DNA from: Rhodoplanes sp.
Lineage (GTDB): Bacteria > Pseudomonadota > Alphaproteobacteria > Rhizobiales > Xanthobacteraceae
Direction of reading: 5' to 3'
DNA: 64,000 bases
NCBI RefSeq assembly: GCF_013377085.1
Contig: NZ_JACAAX010000018.1
Span: 53,314-117,313, forward strand
The notes under the pieces are model-generated. The model was not told the DNA's origin. It worked only from the letters and a program-made list of their open reading frames with translations, and did no database searches. A program made the position numbers and the translations under genes. Within the stretch, counting starts at the first letter, position 1. Each line of letters opens with the position of its first letter. This document shows positions 43,488 to 54,972 of the stretch, piece by piece.

Positions 43488-44251
43488 TCAGCCGGCGACG
43501 GTCAGGCGCACCGTCCCGAGCGGTCCGAGATCGGCGACATAGGTGCCGTCGCGCAGCGGCACCGGCGTGACGCACGACCCGGTGGTGACGATCTGGCCCT
43601 TCTTCAAGCCGCCGAGCGGCAGCGGTTGCGCGTTGGCGAGCGCCACCACGGCGAGCAGCGGATTGCCGAGAATGCGGGCGCTGTTGCCGCGATACGCCTC
43701 GTCGCCGTCGATCGTCACGCTGATCGCGATGTCGGTCAGGTCGAGGCGGTGCCAGTCGCGCACCGGCGTGCCGACCACGTAGACGCCGTTCCCCATTGCA
43801 TCGGCCATCTTCATCAGATCGGTTGATGACGGTGCCACCCGGCAATCGGCGATCTCCAGGCCGGCGACGACGGCGCTCACGGCGGCTCCGATCTCGTGCC
43901 GGTGGTAGGGGGCATCCCGCTGCGGCAGGTCGGTGCCGAGCACGAAGGCGATCTCGCATTCGAACATCGGTGCGACGAACTGGGAGCGGGCGACCGTCGC
44001 CGGACCCTCCTGGACGAAATGTGCGAGCAGCGGCCCGGCGAGCGGTCGCGCAGCCCCGTATTTTCTCTGGTCCGGCTCGGCGAGCGCCGTGACCTTCCAG
44101 CCGCGGACGGGTCCGCCCATCTGCGCGGCGATCTCGGTCTGGACCCGATATGCGGCGTCGACATCGGTGACCACGCCGGACCAACCGTCGACGCCGGCGA
44201 TCCGTGCCTCGGTGCGCGCCTGCAGCAATTCTTTGGCGAGAGCCGCGACCG

Positions 44252-44255
<4 letters not shown>
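43488..44255 (-). CDS. 2-oxopent-4-enoate hydratase / 4-oxalocrotonate decarboxylase family protein (MhpD-like)
   Basis: 255-aa fumarylacetoacetase-fold enzyme. The metal ligands are present as Glu99 and Glu101 ([11 protein letters not shown]) and Glu134 (AGLEIADCR), and [14 protein letters not shown] is the conserved C-terminal segment. Such enzymes hydrate 2-oxo-4-enoates or decarboxylate oxalocrotonates in meta-cleavage pathways. Its start overlaps the ferredoxin stop (ATGA), so the two are coupled. Convergent with the hydratase operon, 14 bp apart, giving a compact bidirectional cluster. Confidence 0.93.
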
Positions 44256-44584
<329 letters not shown>

Positions 44585-45117
44585 GGTGCTGTCCTCGCAG
44601 GGATGCCGGATGGGGTCGACGTGAGATCGAAAGCATGCCTCGGTGCGGCTCGCGCGGCGCAGCCGAATCCCATCATCGTTGTGTCGAGCCGGTGACTGGC
44701 ATGAAGGTGCTGCCGTGTGCCGCGACGGTGTCGCCGAGCGACACCGCGGTGTGGACGCGGCGGGCGGAAGTACGGGCGGCGGCGGGCGGGAGCAGGGTGC
44801 CGACGAGCATCGACGTCTCTTAACTATCTGGTTGGATATCATACGCGAGGCGTCGTCTTGTCAATCGGCGGATCGGCATGGCGGTCGCGAAGCTCCCGAC
44901 GCAAAGCTCGATGGCGAACGAGGCAGATCGCCGTGAGTCGGCCGGTCGCGTCGCAACGTCATCGAGACCGGGCCGGGGCGACGAGCCGCCAGGGTTTGAT
45001 TCGCACCCGAAATGGCTTAAGCAATCGCCGGCGCGTCCGGAAGGCCATCTTGCGGCTGCGCCGACCATCTTGTTCACGGCGCGCGTGCGCCTTCGCACGG
45101 CTGCATACGGTCATCCC
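44585..45117. other. Divergent intergenic region between fdxA and manC
   Basis: 533 bp without a supported gene. Contains the fdxA promoter/operator (44821-44864) and the manC upstream region. A frame runs in phase into manC from 44878, but the translation is not ManC-like. A stem GGGT/ACCC with a GCGAATC-like loop near 44997-45013 (minus strand) recalls a tRNA T-arm, but no tRNA can be folded. Confidence 0.5.
44821..44864 (-). promoter_or_regulatory. Operator-like motif, copy 2, overlapping the fdxA promoter
   Basis: 44821-44839 matches TAAYTATCTRGTTGGWTAT, 16 of 19 bases identical to copy 1 at 37699, with the similarity continuing into (A)TACGC. Leftward promoter elements TTGACA (44864-44859) and TGATAT or TATGAT (44843-44836) precede it, so bound repressor would cover the -10 and start region of the fdxA-hydratase operon. 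Confidence 0.6.
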
Positions 45118-46533
45118 ATGGCTCGCAAGATCATCCCCCTTCTTTTGGCCGGCGGGTCCGGCACCCGTCTGTGGCCGGTGTCGCGCGACGCGATGCCCAA
45201 GCAGTTCCTGCCGCTGGTCGGCGCGCGCTCGACCTATCAGCAGGCACTGGCGCGGGTCTCCTCGCCGGCGCTGTTCGCGCCGCCGATCGTGATGACGGCG
45301 AACGACTTCCGCTTCTTCGCCCGCACCCAGGCCGAGGAGCTCGGCCTCGACGCCACCGTCGTGCTGGAGCCGATGCGGCGTGATTCCGGCCCGGCCATCG
45401 CGGCCGGTGCGGCGCTCGCCCGCAAGCGGGATCCGAATGCCGTCGTGCTGGCGATCGCGGCCGATCACGTGATCCTCGACCAGGACGTGTTCGAGGCGAC
45501 CTGCGCGGCCGGTCTCGAGGCGGCGGAGAGCGGCAGCATCGTCACGTTCGGCATCCTGCCCTTCGCCCCGAAGACCAGCTACGGCTACATCCGGCGCGGC
45601 GCCGCGATCGGTACCGAGGGCGTCGCCGCCGTCGATGCCTTCGTCGAGAAGCCCGATGCCGGCACGGCGGCCCGCTACGTCGCCGAAGGCTATCTGTGGA
45701 ACTCCGGCAACTTCCTGTTCGGCGCCGAGACGCTGCTGTCCGAGCTCGCCCGCTTCGAGCCCGAGATGGCGCGTGCCGTCGAGACCGCGGTCGACCGTGC
45801 CACGCTCGATCTCGGCTTCGTGCGGCTCGACGCGGAGGCGTTCGGAGCGGCGCCGCAGAAGTCGATCGACTACGCCGTGATGGAGCGCACCGACCGGGCC
45901 GCCGTGATCGAGGGCCGGTTCCGCTGGTCCGACATCGGCTCGTGGGACGCGGTGTTCGACGTCGCGCCGCGTGACAATGCCGGCAACGTGCTGTCCGGCC
46001 CGGCCGCCGTCTTCGAGGCGCAGGACTGCATCGTCCATGCCGAGGACCGCCTGACGGTGGCGCTCGGCGTCAAGGATCTGGTGATCGTGACGACGCCCGA
46101 CGCCGTGCTGGTGCTGCCGCGCGCGCGCGCCGAGGACGTCAAGGCGATGGTCGCCGAGCTGAAGAAGCAGGGGCGCAGCGAGGCCGTCGAGCACCGGCTC
46201 TGTCATCGGCCGTGGGGGCACTACGATTCGCTCGACCACGGCGAGCGCTATCAGGTCAAGCGCATCGTGGTGGCGCCGGGCGCGCAGCTCTCGCTGCAGA
46301 AGCATTATCATCGCGCCGAGCACTGGGTGGTGGTGCGCGGCACCGCCGAGGTGACGGCGGGCGAGACCCACAAGATGGTGCACGAGAACGAGTCGATCTA
46401 CATCCCGATCGGCGCCGTGCACCGGCTGGCCAATCCGGGCAAGATTCCGCTCGAGCTGATCGAGGTGCAGACCGGCAGCTATCTGGGCGAGGACGACATC
46501 GTCCGCCTCGACGACGTCTACAAGCGCGAGTGA
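45118..46533 (+). CDS. manC: Mannose-1-phosphate guanylyltransferase / mannose-6-phosphate isomerase (bifunctional)
   Basis: Makes GDP-mannose from mannose-1-phosphate and GTP, and interconverts fructose-6-P and mannose-6-P; 471 aa, the usual bifunctional length. The nucleotidyltransferase motif is [23 protein letters not shown], with FVEKPDAGTA and WNSGNFLF. The C-terminal cupin isomerase has GERYQVKRIVVAPGAQLSLQKHYHRAEHW and the metal-binding His/Glu residues. The ATG at 45118 gives the family N-terminus MARKIIPLLL. It feeds the Gmd and reductase encoded just downstream on the other strand. Confidence 0.96.
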   Translation: MARKIIPLLLAGGSGTRLWPVSRDAMPKQFLPLVGARSTYQQALARVSSPALFAPPIVMTANDFRFFARTQAEELGLDATVVLEPMRRDSGPAIAAGAALARKRDPNAVVLAIAADHVILDQDVFEATCAAGLEAAESGSIVTFGILPFAPKTSYGYIRRGAAIGTEGVAAVDAFVEKPDAGTAARYVAEGYLWNSGNFLFGAETLLSELARFEPEMARAVETAVDRATLDLGFVRLDAEAFGAAPQKSIDYAVMERTDRAAVIEGRFRWSDIGSWDAVFDVAPRDNAGNVLSGPAAVFEAQDCIVHAEDRLTVALGVKDLVIVTTPDAVLVLPRARAEDVKAMVAELKKQGRSEAVEHRLCHRPWGHYDSLDHGERYQVKRIVVAPGAQLSLQKHYHRAEHWVVVRGTAEVTAGETHKMVHENESIYIPIGAVHRLANPGKIPLELIEVQTGSYLGEDDIVRLDDVYKRE

Positions 46534-46808
46534 GGGGCGGCGCGGCGCCGTCTTCGGCGGATGGCCCTACGGCGAACCCGTTTCGCGTCGCTGGGACCGG
46601 CTCCAAGCCCTGGCCGCGCGGGCCTTTCCTGGTGCGGATGGCCACACTGCAGGGCCAGTTTGGCGGTGCTGCGGGTCGCGGACAGCCTCTACCAATTGTT
46701 TCGAGAAACGAAGGACGTTCGGTGCTTTGGTGCCGCTCATCACGAGTGGGCACAGTGGCGGATGTGATGGTCTGGTGGTTCGGAGGTCGGCCGAGTGGCA
46801 GCGAAATC
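46534..46808. other. Convergent intergenic region after manC
   Basis: 275 bp between the ends of manC and the GDP-deoxyhexose reductase gene. No gene, repeat or clear terminator. Composition is more even than in the flanking genes (for example around 46680-46800), which may mark an old junction of the polysaccharide locus. Confidence 0.4.
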
Positions 46809-47777
46809 TCATCTCTGAGCCGATACGATGCCACGACAGTGGCCCAGAACTTCGGCCAGGATCTCATCGATGCAGTAGCGTGGGGTCCAGCCGAGAAGGC
46901 GATGGGCGAGGCCGGGATTGCCGACGATCCGAGGCAAATCGGCCGGGCGCATCCGCGCCGGGTCCTGCTCCACCCGGATGCCGACATTGGCCGTCGCGAG
47001 GAGGCGGTCCAGTAGAGTCCGCATCTTGTATGCGGTCCCGGAGGCAATGTTCAGGATGGCCCCGGATGGCAGCGACCCCGCGTTTCGTACCGCCAAGGCA
47101 TAGGCCTTGGCGACGTCTCGCACGTGAAGGAAGTCTCGTTCCGCCTCGAGATTGCCGACCTTGATTACCGGCGGCTGCAACCCGGCCTCGATACGGGCGA
47201 TCTGCATCGCCATGTTCGGGAGAAAGAAGCCGTCGGACTGCCGCGGTCCAGTGTGGTTGAACGGGCGTATCCGAATTGCGCGGAGGCCGCGGGATGCGAG
47301 GGCGCCGAGAGCGAGATCGGCCGCTGCCTTGGTCGACGCGTATTCGTCCATGGGTGCGAGCAATGTTGCTTCGTCCATCGGAGCGCCCGAGCGCGCGCTG
47401 TCGCCGTAAACCAGCCCCGATCCGACGGACAAGAGTACGCAGTCTGGTGCGCGCCGCAGAACGGCGTGAGCAATGTTCAATGTTCCGCTGACGTGGATAC
47501 GCCAGGCTTCCTTCCAATCCGAATTCGCTACCGCCGGAGCTGCGATTCCGGCGAGATGAATGATGACATCGGGATTGACGTCGGTGATGGCTGCATCGAC
47601 CGCAACAGGGTCCGTGATATCCAGCCCGGCGAGCGGACCGAGGAGCGGGTCGTCGCACCGGTCACGCGCGGTCGGAATCGTCACCGCAGTTCGACCGAAT
47701 ATCTGCGCGATGGCCTCGCACACGTAAGGGCCGACGAAGCCGTTCGCGCCCGTGATCAGGATTCGCACCGGCGTCAC
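46809..47777 (-). CDS. rmd: GDP-6-deoxy-D-mannose reductase (GDP-4-keto-6-deoxymannose 4-reductase)
   Basis: 322-aa extended SDR. The NAD(P) motif is ILITGANGFVGPYV; VIIHLAGIAA and the YASTK catalytic motif (EYASTKAAADL) are followed by RPFNHTGPRQSDGFFLPNMA, which matches the Rmd group that yields GDP-D-rhamnose rather than the epimerase-reductase WcaG. It lies 13 bp downstream of gmd on the same strand. Base composition is visibly less extreme than in most neighbours. Confidence 0.9.
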   Translation of the reverse strand: MTPVRILITGANGFVGPYVCEAIAQIFGRTAVTIPTARDRCDDPLLGPLAGLDITDPVAVDAAITDVNPDVIIHLAGIAAPAVANSDWKEAWRIHVSGTLNIAHAVLRRAPDCVLLSVGSGLVYGDSARSGAPMDEATLLAPMDEYASTKAAADLALGALASRGLRAIRIRPFNHTGPRQSDGFFLPNMAMQIARIEAGLQPPVIKVGNLEAERDFLHVRDVAKAYALAVRNAGSLPSGAILNIASGTAYKMRTLLDRLLATANVGIRVEQDPARMRPADLPRIVGNPGLAHRLLGWTPRYCIDEILAEVLGHCRGIVSAQR

Positions 47778-47790
47778 CTTTCATCGAAGC

Positions 47791-48798
<1,008 letters not shown>

Positions 48799-48867
48799 CT
48801 AAGCAACTTTGTCGTTCGACATCAGTTCGACGTCTTATCCCCGACGCAGGGTAGTCGTCGAGTCCAC

Positions 48868-50112
48868 TCACTTTTTGGAAGGTCTATTATTCGGGGGACA
48901 TGCCGAAACCACTATCCGTGTTGTTCCTCCCGCGGGCGGGCTCGCCCGCAGGGCCAGCTCGGCAGTGGCGGCAGCCGCGAGCGGCAGCCAGTAGTACATC
49001 CATCGCCAGTCGGCGCCGTGGAACGGCAGCGATGACTCGAACTGGCCGTGCAAGAACAGATAGAGCGTGAGCGCGAGCGGCAGCAGGTCGCCCGACCGCC
49101 TCACCCGGTCGATCCCGACCCAAACGCTGGTTCCCATCAGGAGGACATAGGCGACGACGCTCGCGAGTCCTCCGTAGAGCAGATTGCCGAGAAACATGTT
49201 GTGCGGGGTGTCGAGCCTGAGCTCCGGCACTACGAACTTGAATTCCTGATCGATGCCGTGGCCGACCATCACGTGCTCCAAGGCGAGCCGTCCGTAGAAC
49301 TCCCAGATGTCGAACCGCTTGGCGTCGGCCCGCGCCAGCCAATTGCCGAGATCGATCACGCCCGAGGCATAGGCGAGTAGCGTGAGCGCGCTCGCCAGCA
49401 GCACGGTCGCACCGACGATCCGGCGCGATCCGCCGGTGGCTGCGGCGAACAGGATGCTCACCACGGCGGCCAGCACCGGGGCGCGGCTCGCCGTCAGGAC
49501 GACGAAGAACGACAGAACCACGGCGAGCGCCACACTGGCGAAGGCCCGCCGGCGCATCGACCAATTCGTCGCCGGGCCGCACACGAGGCCGACCGTGATC
49601 AACCCCAGGATCCCGGCGCCGACATTGACGTTCCAATGTCCGATGATGAATCGCGTGCCGTCGGCCGGCACCGAGAAATACTGCACCACCGACACGGCCC
49701 CGATCCCCGCCCCCACGACTCCGAGCCAGAGGAACATGGTGCCGATGCGTCGCGGGTCGGCGGCGAACAGCCACACGGCCAGGAGCAGGAGGAGAAAGTT
49801 CGAAGCGCCGAATCGCCCGAGCGTGGCCCATGTGCTCAAGTCGATCGGAGGAGTCCAGGCCGGCGACATCCAGAGCACGACGAGCCAGAGCGCGGTGAGG
49901 CGGATCACCCAGGACGAGGCGAGCGACCGCACGTCGTCACCCGTCAACGCCAGGACGAAGGGCACGAGAAGGAAGACATAGAAGGTCGTGTTGTGAATCT
50001 GGCGCGGCGACACCAGCATCAGCAGCGCGAGCCAGGCCATGAAGGCGCCGAAGTGCGGATACCAAGTCTGCACCTTGGCGCGAAACGATGAAAGCCATGG
50101 CAGACGGATCAT
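48868..50112 (-). CDS. O-antigen ligase/polymerase family membrane protein (WaaL/Wzy-like)
   Basis: 414 aa with about ten to twelve hydrophobic helices and the Wzy_C/O-antigen-ligase region: LTASRAPVLAAVV, a periplasmic loop around HVMVGHGIDQEFKFV, and the characteristic PHNMFLGNLLYGGLASVV. The chosen ATG gives MIRLPWLSSFRAK; the upstream in-frame extension is Arg/Pro-rich and non-coding in look. Ligase and polymerase cannot be separated by sequence alone. Because this locus has an ABC exporter, which assembles chains in the cytoplasm, a ligase role is somewhat favoured. Confidence 0.88.
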   Translation of the reverse strand: MIRLPWLSSFRAKVQTWYPHFGAFMAWLALLMLVSPRQIHNTTFYVFLLVPFVLALTGDDVRSLASSWVIRLTALWLVVLWMSPAWTPPIDLSTWATLGRFGASNFLLLLLAVWLFAADPRRIGTMFLWLGVVGAGIGAVSVVQYFSVPADGTRFIIGHWNVNVGAGILGLITVGLVCGPATNWSMRRRAFASVALAVVLSFFVVLTASRAPVLAAVVSILFAAATGGSRRIVGATVLLASALTLLAYASGVIDLGNWLARADAKRFDIWEFYGRLALEHVMVGHGIDQEFKFVVPELRLDTPHNMFLGNLLYGGLASVVAYVLLMGTSVWVGIDRVRRSGDLLPLALTLYLFLHGQFESSLPFHGADWRWMYYWLPLAAAATAELALRASPPAGGTTRIVVSACPPNNRPSKK

Positions 50113-50200
50113 CGTGTCAACTCTCGCATCATCGAAGTCGCAGGACCGCAGGCGTCCGTCCCGCCCGGCGGCGCGCGACGAGGCACGAACGGGGTGCGCG

Positions 50201-51073
50201 TTACTGATCGCCCTCCACCACTCGGCGCAGATAGGCGCCATAGGCGGTCTTCTCGAATCGGGCGGCGAGGCGCAGGATCGCGTCGGCGTCGATGAATCCC
50301 TGCTGATAGGCGATCTCCTCCGGGCAGCCGACCAGCAGGCCCTGGCGGGTCTGGATCGAGCGCACAAACTCGGATGCCTCCAGCAGCGCGTCGTGCGTGC
50401 CGGTGTCGAGCCAGGCATAGCCGCGGCCGAGCTTCACCACGTCGAGGGCACCGAGCTCGAGATAGCGGCGATTGACGTCGGTGATCTCCAGCTCTCCGCG
50501 CGGCGAGGGCTTCAGGTTTGCGGCGATGTCGAGCACGCGGTTGTCATAGAAGTAGAGGCCGGTGACGGCCCAGGGTGAGCGGTATGTCGTCGGCTTCTCG
50601 ATCAGCTCGACAGGCTTGCCGGCCTCGTCGAAGACGACGACGCCGTATTGGCTCGGATCGCGCACGAAGTAGCCGAACACGGTCGCGCCCGCGTCGGACT
50701 CCGCGGCCCGCGCAAGCTCGGCGCTCAGGCCGTGGCCGTAAAAGATGTTGTCGCCGAGGATCAGGCAGACCTTGTCGGCGCCGACGAAGTCGTGCCCGAG
50801 GATGAAGGCGTGGGCGAGCCCGATCGGCTTGTCCTGCACGATGTAGTCGATGTGGATGCCCCAGGCGGATCCGTCGCCGAGCAGATGCTTGTAGAAGCCG
50901 AGATGCTCCGGCGTCGAGATCAGCAGGATCTCCCGGATGCCGGCCAGCATCAGCACCGACAGCGGGTAATAGATCATCGGCTTGTCGTAGACCGGCAGGA
51001 GCTGCTTGTTGACCGCCAGCGTCGCCGGATAGAGGCGGGTGCCGCTGCCGCCGGCCAGGATGATGCCTTTCAT
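50201..51073 (-). CDS. rfbA: Glucose-1-phosphate thymidylyltransferase
   Basis: Joins dTTP and glucose-1-phosphate to dTDP-glucose, the first committed step to dTDP-L-rhamnose; 290 aa, standard. Motifs: [65 protein letters not shown] and [18 protein letters not shown]. Its start overlaps the rfbD stop by 4 bp. Last gene of the rfbCBDA operon. Confidence 0.97.
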   Translation of the reverse strand: MKGIILAGGSGTRLYPATLAVNKQLLPVYDKPMIYYPLSVLMLAGIREILLISTPEHLGFYKHLLGDGSAWGIHIDYIVQDKPIGLAHAFILGHDFVGADKVCLILGDNIFYGHGLSAELARAAESDAGATVFGYFVRDPSQYGVVVFDEAGKPVELIEKPTTYRSPWAVTGLYFYDNRVLDIAANLKPSPRGELEITDVNRRYLELGALDVVKLGRGYAWLDTGTHDALLEASEFVRSIQTRQGLLVGCPEEIAYQQGFIDADAILRLAARFEKTAYGAYLRRVVEGDQ

Positions 51074-51954
51074 GACTCAGTCCTCTGCAGCAGCCGGTCG
51101 AGGGTCGCGGCGAGCGCCGTGCGCCATTCGGGCTGCACGACTCCAAAGCGTGCGATCGTCTCGGCGCAGTCGAGCCGCGAATCGACGGGCCGGCGGGCCG
51201 GGGTCGGATACTCGGCCGTGGTGATCGGAAAGACCTGCGGGATCTTCGGGAGCCGCGGACCGGCGGTCTCGAAGATGGCGCGGGCGAAGCCGCACCAGGT
51301 GGTCTCGCCCGCATTGGTGAAATGGTAGGTCCCGTATGGCGCGTCCGCCGGGGCGGCGAGCCGGCCGGCGATCACGAGGCATGCGGCGGCGAGATCGGCG
51401 GCCGCGGTCGGGCAGCCGCGCTGGTCGTCGACCACCTTGAGGATGTCGCGATCAGTGGCGAGCCGCAGCATGGTCTTGACGAAATTGGCGCCGAACGGAC
51501 TGTAGAGCCAGGCGGTGCGCAGGATGACATGGCGCGGATTGGCCCGCCGCACGGCGCGCTCGCCCGCCTCCTTGCTGGCGCCGTAGACCCCGAGCGGCGA
51601 CACCGGGTCGTCGGGCTGGTAGGGCGCGCCTTTCAGGCCGTCGAACACATAGTCGGTCGAGACGTGCAGGAGCGGGATGCCGCGCCGCGCCGCCGCCTCT
51701 GCGATCGTCTGCGGCGCCGTCGCATTGATCGCAAAGGCCGTGTCGCGGTCCTGCTCGGCGCGGTCGACCGCCGTATAGGCGGCCGCGTTGATAATCACGC
51801 TCCACGGCTCGTTCGAAACTGCTTCGGTGATCGCCTCGGCCACAGCGAGATCGAGCGCGGCCTGCGTCGGCGCGACAACCCGATGAGCCGGGACCGCCTG
51901 GAGCAGGATTTCCTGGCCGAGCTGGCCTTCGCCGCCGAACAGCAGAATGTTCAT
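51070..51954 (-). CDS. rfbD: dTDP-4-dehydrorhamnose reductase
   Basis: Final step to dTDP-L-rhamnose; 294 aa. N-terminal [14 protein letters not shown] (glycine motif), [25 protein letters not shown] with [19 protein letters not shown] (Tyr-x3-Lys catalytic pair), and [21 protein letters not shown]. Starts 1 bp after the rfbB stop and overlaps rfbA, so the four genes are tightly coupled. Confidence 0.97.
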   Translation of the reverse strand: MNILLFGGEGQLGQEILLQAVPAHRVVAPTQAALDLAVAEAITEAVSNEPWSVIINAAAYTAVDRAEQDRDTAFAINATAPQTIAEAAARRGIPLLHVSTDYVFDGLKGAPYQPDDPVSPLGVYGASKEAGERAVRRANPRHVILRTAWLYSPFGANFVKTMLRLATDRDILKVVDDQRGCPTAAADLAAACLVIAGRLAAPADAPYGTYHFTNAGETTWCGFARAIFETAGPRLPKIPQVFPITTAEYPTPARRPVDSRLDCAETIARFGVVQPEWRTALAATLDRLLQRTES

Positions 51955-51955
51955 G

Positions 51956-53029
51956 TCAGCGCCCGCCCGTCGCGAGGCCGCGGCGGGCGGCCGCGTCGTG
52001 CGCCTGCAGGAGCGGCTCCCACCAGCCGCGATTGTCCAGATACCAGGCGACCGTGCGAGCGATGCCGGACTCGAAGGACTCGCGCGGCCGCCAGCCGAGC
52101 TCGGATTCGAGCTTCGAGAAGTCGATGGCGTAACGGAAGTCGTGTCCCGGCCGGTCGCGCACGAAGGTGATCAGGTCGCGGTGTGGCCCGGTCTTTTGGG
52201 GGGCAAGGTCGTCCAGCACGGCGCAAAGCGTCGTCACCACGTCGATGTTGCGCCGCTCGGCGGCACCCCCGATATTATACGTTTCCCCCACGCGGCCGCG
52301 TTCGAGAATCAACGCCAGCGCGCGGGCGTGGTCCTCGACATAGAGCCAATCGCGGACGTTCCGGCCCTCGCCGTAGACCGGCATCGGCTCGCCGGCCAAG
52401 CCCTTGATGATGACGAGCGGGATCAGCTTCTCCGGGAACTGCCGCGGCCCGTAATTGTTCGAGCAGTTGCTGATCACCACCGGCAGCCCGTAGGTGTGCC
52501 CCCAGGCGCTGACCAGATGATCGGACGATGCCTTCGAGGCCGAATAAGGCGAGCGCGGATCGTACGGCGTCGTTTCGGTGAACAGGCCCTCCTCGCCGAG
52601 CGCGCCGAACACCTCGTCGGTCGACACGTGGTGAAACCGGAAGTCCTTCGCGCGCGCCGGCGGCAGTTGCCGCCAATGCGCCAGCGTCGCCTGCAACAGC
52701 GTGTAGGTACCGACCACATTGGTGGTGATGAAGTCGGCCGGCCCGTCGATCGAGCGATCGACATGGCTTTCGGCGGCGAGATGCATCACGGCGTCGGGGT
52801 CGAATATTTCGAACAGCTCCGCAAGTCGGGGCGCGTCGCAGATGCAGCCCTGCGCGAAGCGGTACCGCGGGTGTCGCTCGAGCGCCTCCAGCGAGGCGAG
52901 GTTGCCCGCATAAGTGAGCTTGTCGAGCACCAGCACGTCGGCGCCGGTCTCGAGCATCAGGTGATGCGCGACCGCCGAGCCGATGAAGCCGGCTCCGCCC
53001 GTCACCAGAATACGCTTGCCTTGCAGCAT
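51956..53029 (-). CDS. rfbB: dTDP-glucose 4,6-dehydratase
   Basis: Makes dTDP-4-keto-6-deoxyglucose; 357 aa. Motifs: [63 protein letters not shown] with the catalytic Tyr/Lys, [19 protein letters not shown] and [14 protein letters not shown]. Complete and typical. Second gene of the operon, 21 bp after rfbC. Confidence 0.97.
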   Translation of the reverse strand: MLQGKRILVTGGAGFIGSAVAHHLMLETGADVLVLDKLTYAGNLASLEALERHPRYRFAQGCICDAPRLAELFEIFDPDAVMHLAAESHVDRSIDGPADFITTNVVGTYTLLQATLAHWRQLPPARAKDFRFHHVSTDEVFGALGEEGLFTETTPYDPRSPYSASKASSDHLVSAWGHTYGLPVVISNCSNNYGPRQFPEKLIPLVIIKGLAGEPMPVYGEGRNVRDWLYVEDHARALALILERGRVGETYNIGGAAERRNIDVVTTLCAVLDDLAPQKTGPHRDLITFVRDRPGHDFRYAIDFSKLESELGWRPRESFESGIARTVAWYLDNRGWWEPLLQAHDAAARRGLATGGR

Positions 53030-53050
53030 CTCCCCGCCCCGTCCTCGTCC

Positions 53051-53707
53051 TCAGCCGGTTGCGAGTGCGCGCAGCGGCACGCCGTCACAGTCGAACGGAC
53101 TCTCGAAGCCGCGCAGGCCGGGCAGCACGGCGTCCTTGTCGGACACGCAGGCGGCGCCGTCGAGCGGCCAGGGAATGCCGATGTCCGGATCGTCGAAGCG
53201 CAGGCCGCCCTCGCACTCCGGGGCGTAATAGTCGGTCACCTTGTAGGCGACGTCGACGTCGTCATCGAGGGTGCAGAAGCCGTGCGCGAAGCCGACCGGG
53301 ATCCAGAGCTGGTGGCCGTTCTCGGCCGTTAGCTCGGCGCCGACGAACTGCCCGTAGGTCGGCGAGCCGCGGCGGATGTCGACGGCGACGTCGTAGATGC
53401 GGCCACGCAGGGTCCGTACCAGCTTGCCCTGGGCGTGCGGCGGCGCCTGGAAATGCAGGCCTCGGATGGTGCCGCGCTGCGCCGAATACGACTGGTTGTC
53501 CTGAACGAAGTCGATGGCGAGCCCGTCGGCGGCCAACCGCCGCGCGTTCCAGGTCTCGCTGAACCAGCCGCGCTGGTCCGGAAAGCGCCGCGGCACGATC
53601 AGGCGGGGCAGCCTTGCGGCGTCGCCCTGGCCCTGGCCGTCCGGGCCGACCCGCGACGGATCGCCGGACCCAGGGCCTGCCGCCGGATGATGTGCACCAG
53701 TATTCAT
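53051..53707 (-). CDS. rfbC: dTDP-4-dehydrorhamnose 3,5-epimerase
   Basis: 218-aa cupin epimerase, first gene of the rhamnose operon. The core starts LIVPRRFPDQRGWFSETWN and continues FVQDNQSYSAQRGTIRGLHFQ (catalytic His in GLHFQ), VAVDIRRGSPTYGQF, WIPVGFAHGF and YAPECEGGLRFDDPDIGI. About 33 extra, Gly/Pro-rich residues precede the core relative to common RfbC proteins; the start may lie further downstream. The 293-bp upstream gap should hold the operon promoter. Confidence 0.95.
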   Translation of the reverse strand: MNTGAHHPAAGPGSGDPSRVGPDGQGQGDAARLPRLIVPRRFPDQRGWFSETWNARRLAADGLAIDFVQDNQSYSAQRGTIRGLHFQAPPHAQGKLVRTLRGRIYDVAVDIRRGSPTYGQFVGAELTAENGHQLWIPVGFAHGFCTLDDDVDVAYKVTDYYAPECEGGLRFDDPDIGIPWPLDGAACVSDKDAVLPGLRGFESPFDCDGVPLRALATG

Positions 53708-54000
53708 GGATCCCCGAGCCGTTCCGGGCGGGTCGCCCGGCCCGGCCGGACCCTAGGCGATCGATCGGCCGCCCGCAATTCCCTCGTTGAATACTTTGAA
53801 ATAATCGGGCGAGGCACGGCCGCCGGCGGCGTTGGCGGGCCGACGCTATGGTACTCCAACGGCCGGAAAAATTCCAACGGTCCGGAGGGCTCCCGGGCGT
53901 CGTCGCGGTCCCCTTCAGGACAGATCCGAGGGTAGCTCCCGGTCGGTGCGACGATGACCGAATGCGAGATACGGGGCCCCTTGTCGCCGACCGGTTCGCT
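53708..54000. other. Intergenic region upstream of rfbC
   Basis: 293 bp without a gene, carrying the rfbCBDA promoter. A TTTGAAATAATCG / CTTTGAAATA-type AT-rich patch near 53790-53808 is the best candidate for the minus-strand promoter core. A second AT-richer patch lies at 53850-53880. Confidence 0.4.
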
Positions 54001-54972
54001 TCATAGGGTGGCTAGGTCCCTGTAGACCGACGCAAGCCTCGCCGTGACGGTCTCCCATCCGAAGTTCTCGGCGACATGGCGCGAAAGCACCGGGTGCGCC
54101 CCAGCTGCCAGCGCGGCGTCGATGCCGCGGCGAATGTCGGTCGGGTCGGCATAATCGACGTACTGCGCCATGTCGCCGAAGTACTCGCGTGTCGAGCCCT
54201 CGCGCGTGATGACGAGCGGCGCTCCGGCGGCCGCTGCCTCGAGGGCCGCTAGGCCCGGGGTCTCCAGCGTCGATGGCAGTACGAATGCGGCGCAGGCCGC
54301 GTAGGCCGAGGCGAGACGCGGGTCCGCGTGATCGAGCGGGCCGAGAAAGCGGACGCGCTCGCCGGCCGGGCCGAATGCGAGGTCGGCGTAGCCTTTGTCC
54401 CGCACATGGCCGATCACCACGATCGGCAGCGCGTGGCCCTCCATCGCTTTGATCAGCCCGAGCTGGTTCTTGCGCGGCTCGACATTGCCGACCGTCAGGA
54501 CGAACGGGCCGTCGATCCCGAAATGGGACCGGAAGACGCTCGGATCGGGCGGCTGTGCGAACCACAGGTCCACGCCGTTCATGACCGCGGCGAAACGCTC
54601 TCGCGGGAGCCCCAGCACCCGCGAGAGGGCCGCCGATTCCATCTCCGAGTTGGTGATGACGAGGTCCGCTATCGACAACTGCGCCCTGATTTCGTCGATC
54701 GGATAAAGCCCGGTCGTCTCCTCGGTCAGCCAGAGCGACGACGAGATCACCAGCGGCAGGCCGCGCGAACGGACATATCCGCAAAAATGGATCGAGCCGC
54801 CGATGCAGGAGAAGAAGTGAACGAGGGCGGTGTCGAAATTCGGCTTCCAGATGTCGTGCAGGATCGGTCGTATCCCATGTGTCGGTAGGTGCTCGCAATA
54901 CTTCAGGAGCTGCATTTCGCCGCCACCCGGCGTCGCGAAGGCCCACGGATAGGTGTTGAACAGTACTTGCAT
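54001..54972 (-). CDS. Glycosyltransferase family 4 protein
   Basis: 323-aa GT-B enzyme. It begins MQVLFNTYPWAFATPGGGEMQL, a glycine-rich acceptor loop, has the donor-side GPFVLTVGNVEPRKNQLGLI and the EX7E retaining motif as ETPGLAALE (STLETPGLAALEAAAAG). The ATG at 54972 is preferred because the upstream open frame is Arg-rich with no fold. It is slightly shorter than typical GT4 enzymes (about 360-400 aa), with a compact N-terminal domain. It transfers a sugar, plausibly rhamnose or mannose here, from a nucleotide donor. Confidence 0.9.
   Translation of the reverse strand: MQVLFNTYPWAFATPGGGEMQLLKYCEHLPTHGIRPILHDIWKPNFDTALVHFFSCIGGSIHFCGYVRSRGLPLVISSSLWLTEETTGLYPIDEIRAQLSIADLVITNSEMESAALSRVLGLPRERFAAVMNGVDLWFAQPPDPSVFRSHFGIDGPFVLTVGNVEPRKNQLGLIKAMEGHALPIVVIGHVRDKGYADLAFGPAGERVRFLGPLDHADPRLASAYAACAAFVLPSTLETPGLAALEAAAAGAPLVITREGSTREYFGDMAQYVDYADPTDIRRGIDAALAAGAHPVLSRHVAENFGWETVTARLASVYRDLATL

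Noticed and set aside
44985..45060. tRNA-like sequence on the minus strand (T-arm-like GGGT/ACCC with GCGAATC loop)
   Set aside because: The loop is too long, no acceptor stem or anticodon arm can be formed around it, and no CCA-adjacent pairing exists. Treated as chance or an unrecognisable remnant.
44878..45117. In-frame 80-codon extension upstream of manC
   Set aside because: No similarity to ManC N-termini, and the family start MARKIIPLLL is at 45118.
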